Shown: one piece after another, positions 60,962 through 64,000 of the stretch | Position numbering within the stretch: the first letter of the stretch is position 1 | How the letters are laid out: each line of letters begins with the position of its first letter | Origin: Paraflavitalea devenefica | GTDB taxonomy: Bacteria; Bacteroidota; Bacteroidia; Chitinophagales; Chitinophagaceae | Length of the DNA: 64,000 bases | NCBI RefSeq assembly: GCF_011759375.1 | Contig: NZ_JAARML010000001.1 | Span: 1,984,001-2,048,000 of the forward strand | Reading direction: 5' to 3' | Position numbers and translations under genes: made by a program | The notes under the pieces: generated by a model | Database searches by the model: none | Told to the model about the DNA's origin: nothing | What the model saw: the letters and a program-made list of their open reading frames with translations, nothing else

Positions 60962-61831
60962 ATGCGTCAACTCAAGATCACGAAATCTATCACGAATCGT
61001 GAATCTCAGAGCCTTGAAAAGTACCTGCAGGAAATCGGTAAAGTAGAATTGATCAGCCCCGAAGAGGAAGTGCGGTTAGCCCGTAGAATCAAACAAGGTG
61101 ATCAGTTGGCACTCGACAAACTCACAAAGGCAAATCTGCGTTTCGTCGTTTCCGTAGCCAAGCAGTACCAAAATCAGGGACTCTCCCTGCCAGATCTCAT
61201 TAACGAGGGCAACCTGGGCTTGATCAAGGCTGCACAGCGCTTTGATGAAACCCGCGGCTTTAAATTCATTTCCTACGCTGTATGGTGGATCCGTCAAAGC
61301 ATCCTGCAGGCCCTGGCCGAGCAGTCACGCATTGTGCGCCTCCCGCTCAACAAAGTAGGGCTTACCAACAAGATCCAGAAGGCATTCTCCCAACTGGAAC
61401 AGGAGTATGAACGGGAACCCTCACCTGAAGAGCTGGCCGAACTGCTCGAACTGGAAACAGAGGAAGTCTCCGCCACACTGGGTATTGCAGCGCGCCACGT
61501 AAGCATGGATACACCGCTGTCTGAAGGGGAAGACAATACCCTCGTAGATGTGCTGGAAAATCCCAATGCCGAACGCGCCAACCTCAACATTGAGCACAAT
61601 GAATCGCTCAAACAAGAGATCGAGCGGTCTATGAGAATGCTCACCGAAAGGCAAAAAGAGGTCATCTGTTACTTCTTTGGTATTGGCGTGGACCATCCCA
61701 TGAGCCTGGAAGACATTGGGGAGAAATTCAACCTCACCCGCGAGCGTGTTCGCCAGATCAAGGACAAAGCCATCACCAAATTGCGCACCAACTCCCGTTC
61801 CAGGGAATTGCGGGGATATTTAGGCGTTTAA
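60962..61831 (+). CDS. rpoD: Primary RNA polymerase sigma factor (RpoD/SigA)
   Basis: 289 residues from the ATG at 60962 ([22 protein letters not shown]), the usual Bacteroidota RpoD N-terminus; an ATG two codons earlier is possible. Region 1.2 through 4 are present without the long 1.1/NCR part of E. coli: [45 protein letters not shown], and region 4 with [33 protein letters not shown]. This is the sigma factor that reads TAnnTTTG/TTTG promoters, consistent with those marked here. Confidence 0.97.
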   Translation: MRQLKITKSITNRESQSLEKYLQEIGKVELISPEEEVRLARRIKQGDQLALDKLTKANLRFVVSVAKQYQNQGLSLPDLINEGNLGLIKAAQRFDETRGFKFISYAVWWIRQSILQALAEQSRIVRLPLNKVGLTNKIQKAFSQLEQEYEREPSPEELAELLELETEEVSATLGIAARHVSMDTPLSEGEDNTLVDVLENPNAERANLNIEHNESLKQEIERSMRMLTERQKEVICYFFGIGVDHPMSLEDIGEKFNLTRERVRQIKDKAITKLRTNSRSRELRGYLGV

Positions 61832-61890
61832 CCTTAAAAATGTTAAGTACACCCAAAGAAAACTTTACACTTTATAAGCTAATCTTACTG

Positions 61891-61898
61891 TAAATTTG
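61891..61898 (+). promoter_or_regulatory. -7 box of ffh
   Basis: TAAATTTG, a full TAnnTTTG match, 97 bases before the ffh ATG. Transcription would start about five to seven bases later, exactly where the 17-bp hairpin begins. Confidence 0.5.
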
Positions 61899-61904
61899 CA
61901 GTCC

Positions 61905-61942
61905 GTTCAAAGGTGAATGTATCATTACATTCACCTTTGAAC
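61905..61942. repeat. Perfect 17-bp inverted repeat upstream of ffh
   Basis: Seventeen bases starting GTTCAAAGG are followed by TCAT and their exact complement ending CCTTTGAAC. The hairpin ends 53 bases before the ffh ATG and lies just after a -7 box. Only TTTAT follows, so it is a weak terminator at best. Confidence 0.8.
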
Positions 61943-61995
61943 TTTATGGCATTACCTGGTTGCCGTTAAACTGTTAATTTTAAACACTGTGTAAT

Positions 61996-63315
61996 ATGTT
62001 CGAGTCTTTATCGGAGAAATTGGAATCCGCCTTTAAGCAGATAAAAGGGGAAGGAAGGATCACCGAGCTCAATATTGCTGCCACTGTCAAAGACATCCGC
62101 CGCGCCCTGGTAGATGCCGACGTAAACTATAAAATCGCCAAAGAATTTACCGATAAGGTCAGGGATACAGCCCTGGGGCAGAAAGTGCTGACCGCCGTAA
62201 GTCCCGGCCAGCTCATGGTCAAGATCGTGAAGGATGAGCTGGTAGAGCTTATGGGAGGCACAGAAAGTGCTTTTAACACAAAAGGTAGCCCTGCCATCAT
62301 CCTCATTGCCGGCCTTCAGGGTTCCGGTAAAACCACTTTCAGCGGCAAGCTGGCCAACTACCTCAAAACCAAAAAGGGACTGTCTCCCATGCTCGTGGCG
62401 GCCGATATCTACCGCCCGGCGGCCATAGACCAGTTGAAAGTATTGGGGGGCCAGATCGGCATAGACGTGTACAGTGAGCCGGAAAACAAAGATGCCGTAG
62501 CCATCGCCACCAATGCCATCAAAGAGGCCAAAAGTAAGAACAAGAACGTGCTGATTATCGATACTGCCGGCCGTTTGGCAGTAGACGAGGTCATGATGAC
62601 CGAAGTGGCCAACATCAAATCCGCTGTCTCTCCCAACGAAATACTATTCGTGGTAGATTCCATGACCGGCCAGGATGCTGTCAATACCGCCAAGGCTTTC
62701 AATGACCGCCTCGACTTCTCCGGCGTCGTGCTTACCAAGCTCGATGGCGATACCCGTGGTGGTGCAGCCCTGTCTATCAAATACACTGTCAACAAGCCCA
62801 TTAAGTTTGTAAGCAGTGGCGAGAAAATGGATACCCTCGATGTTTTCTATCCCGAGCGGATGGCCCAGCGTATCCTCGGCATGGGTGATATCACCACCCT
62901 CGTGGAAAAAGCCCAGGCCCAGTTCGATGAGGCCCAGGCCAAAAAGCTTGAGAAGAAGATCCGGAAGAACCAGTTTGATTTTGAGGACTTTAAGCAACAA
63001 TTGGAGCAGATCAAGAAAATGGGCAACATCAAAGATCTGCTAGGAATGATTCCCGGCGTTGGTAAAGCGGTGAAAGACATTGATATAAGTGACGATTCCT
63101 TCAAAGGCATCGAAGCCCTGATCAACTCCATGACCCCCCAGGAACGCAACAACCCCGATATTATAGATGCCCGTCGTAAACAACGGATTGCCAAAGGCGC
63201 GGGGAAAGACCTGGCCGAATTAAATGCCTTTATCAAGCAGTTCGAGCAGATGAAGGAAATGATGAAAATGATGAACAAAATGCCCATGGGACGTATGGGG
63301 ATGGGGAGGAGGTAA
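61996..63315 (+). CDS. ffh: Signal recognition particle GTPase (Ffh/SRP54)
   Basis: 439-residue GTPase that, with SRP RNA, targets membrane proteins to FtsY and SecY. The N domain (about 1-95) is followed by the G domain with GLQGSGKTTFSGKL (G1), DTAGR (G3), and TKLDGDTRGGAAL (G4/closing loop). The Met-rich M domain ends in MPMGRMGMGRR and binds RNA and signal sequences. Length and motifs are standard. It has its own promoter box and a strong hairpin upstream, then rpsP follows on the same strand 200 bases later. Confidence 0.97.
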   Translation: MFESLSEKLESAFKQIKGEGRITELNIAATVKDIRRALVDADVNYKIAKEFTDKVRDTALGQKVLTAVSPGQLMVKIVKDELVELMGGTESAFNTKGSPAIILIAGLQGSGKTTFSGKLANYLKTKKGLSPMLVAADIYRPAAIDQLKVLGGQIGIDVYSEPENKDAVAIATNAIKEAKSKNKNVLIIDTAGRLAVDEVMMTEVANIKSAVSPNEILFVVDSMTGQDAVNTAKAFNDRLDFSGVVLTKLDGDTRGGAALSIKYTVNKPIKFVSSGEKMDTLDVFYPERMAQRILGMGDITTLVEKAQAQFDEAQAKKLEKKIRKNQFDFEDFKQQLEQIKKMGNIKDLLGMIPGVGKAVKDIDISDDSFKGIEALINSMTPQERNNPDIIDARRKQRIAKGAGKDLAELNAFIKQFEQMKEMMKMMNKMPMGRMGMGRR

Positions 63316-63426
63316 TGGCCGCAGAATTGATGGTCAACTTTCGAAAATTATTAATGATTCCGGCTTAATATTTTTTTAATCATAATTTTTTCAGAAGTGG
63401 GCCGCTATTTCAAACGAATTATTATA

Positions 63427-63457
63427 TTTGGAAAAATCAACCGGATTGCTACCTTTG
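63427..63457 (+). promoter_or_regulatory. Consensus promoter of rpsP
   Basis: TTTG (63427-63430), 19 bases, then TACCTTTG (63450-63457). Both elements and the spacing match the Bacteroidota housekeeping promoter. The start would leave a leader of about 55 bases before rpsP. Confidence 0.75.
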
Positions 63458-63517
63458 CAATCCTTGAAAAAGTAGAAAGTAACCCTATTTGTTCACGCAT
63501 TTAAATGTCTATTTAAA

Positions 63518-63955
63518 ATGCCAGTTAAAATCAGACTGCAACGTCACGGGTCTAAGAAAAGACCATTTTATTTCATCGTAGTGGCAGACGCCCGCTCCCC
63601 CAGAGATGGAAAATTCATCCAGAAATTAGGTACGTACAATCCGCTTACGGTTCCGGCTACTATTCAGCTTGACCGCCAGAAAGCCCTCGATTGGCTGCAC
63701 AAAGGCGCTCAACCTACGGACACCGTACGCAGAATTTTGTCGTTTAAGGGAGTACTGTATCTGAAACACCTCTTACGCGGTGTTAAACTTGGTCTGTTCG
63801 ACGAGGCTGCTGCAATGGTGAAATTCCAGACATGGCACTCAGAACATGAGGTACATGTTAAGAAACGCCAGGAAGCAAACGCCAAAGACAGAAGAGTTCG
63901 CCGTGGTGGTGTTGGCGCTCCTATCAGAAGGAGAAGCGAGGGAGAAGCCTCCTAA
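63518..63955 (+). CDS. rpsP: Ribosomal protein bS16 (RpsP)
   Basis: 145 residues. The first ~80 ([40 protein letters not shown]) are the conserved 30S protein. The basic C-terminal extension of about 60 residues, ending in a Lys/Arg-rich tail, is longer than in E. coli and usual in Bacteroidota. It has a strong promoter and leads into rimM. trmD, the usual third gene of this operon, lies elsewhere (46353-47030). Confidence 0.96.
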   Translation: MPVKIRLQRHGSKKRPFYFIVVADARSPRDGKFIQKLGTYNPLTVPATIQLDRQKALDWLHKGAQPTDTVRRILSFKGVLYLKHLLRGVKLGLFDEAAAMVKFQTWHSEHEVHVKKRQEANAKDRRVRRGGVGAPIRRRSEGEAS

Positions 63956-63993
63956 GCAGCAGTATAGCTAAAGCCAAACTCATTAAAATCCCG

Positions 63994-64000
63994 ATGACTA
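63994..64000 (+). CDS. Possible start of rimM (cut by window end)
   Basis: ATGACTA begins 38 bases after the rpsP stop. rimM normally follows rpsP, and only two codons are visible, so this is based on position alone. Confidence 0.3.

Noticed and set aside
1..64000. tRNA, rRNA, CRISPR, insertion sequence or prophage
   Set aside because: No cloverleaf-like T-loop sequences, direct-repeat arrays, transposase or integrase frames were seen. A tRNAscan or IS search would settle this.

Overview
The window comes from a Bacteroidota chromosome, most likely Chitinophagaceae. Evidence: type IX secretion/gliding genes (gldJ, porU, porV, a PorP/SprF protein, a T9SS type A sorted protein), a SusC/RagA-like TonB receptor with a carboxypeptidase-regulatory prefix, bacillithiol synthesis (bshA), a short RpoD starting with the Bacteroidota-type N-terminus, several Bacteroidota-specific DUF families, and promoters of the TAnnTTTG type. 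Shine-Dalgarno signals are weak almost everywhere. No tRNA, rRNA, insertion sequence, phage or CRISPR array was seen. The window is essentially core chromosome with some accessory genes between.

Layout. 0-5.2 kb: sulfite reduction and siroheme operon (end of a probable uroporphyrinogen-III methyltransferase, cysJ-like, cysI, then a fused precorrin-2 dehydrogenase/TauE-type transporter). 5.2-10 kb: TonB receptor and an exported transglutaminase-like/TPR protein. 10-12.7 kb: sulfur amino acid genes (metX divergent from osmC-metZ). 12.7-21.5 kb: CHAD protein, then murF-gldJ divergent from porU-porV, the conserved T9SS neighbourhood. 21.6-24.8 kb: ispF, dut, a DUF4292 lipoprotein and an EnvC-like murein hydrolase activator. 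24.8-34.4 kb: bshA, an RsmI-like methylase with an EI24 membrane protein, 3-methyladenine glycosylase, PorP/SprF protein, upp, anmK, an M28 peptidase and a siderophore-type GNAT. 34.8-40.2 kb: AraC regulator, a 650-base gene desert, a LytS/LytR-type two-component operon led by a LiaF-like membrane protein, and a Crp/Fnr regulator. 40.6-51.7 kb: adenine deaminase, a secreted LolA-like protein, GH31 glucosidase, trmD, DUF5723 protein, Hsp15-like S4 protein, M20 dipeptidase, CDF transporter. 51.7-58 kb: accessory regulatory block with a T9SS cargo, a small secreted protein, an orphan NarL-type response regulator, an orphan sigma-region-2 protein, an ECF sigma and its putative anti-sigma. 58-64 kb: LptF/LptG permease, two small conserved proteins, rpoD, ffh and rpsP.

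The most interesting signal is in the 54 kb block. Two copies of the same perfect palindrome, ACTACAT-N4-ATGTAGT, lie upstream of the orphan NarL-type regulator and upstream of the neighbouring secreted protein. They sit in different register to a TAnnTTTG box, as expected for autorepression at one and activation at the other. Other items worth a second look: the siroheme/sulfite-exporter fusion, a 17-bp perfect hairpin at the predicted 5' end of the ffh mRNA, four genes whose -7 box lies only 4-5 bases before the ATG (predicted leaderless), an 11-bp-period tandem repeat, a GTTTCG-rich inverted repeat pair, and a stand-alone sigma region 2 protein.
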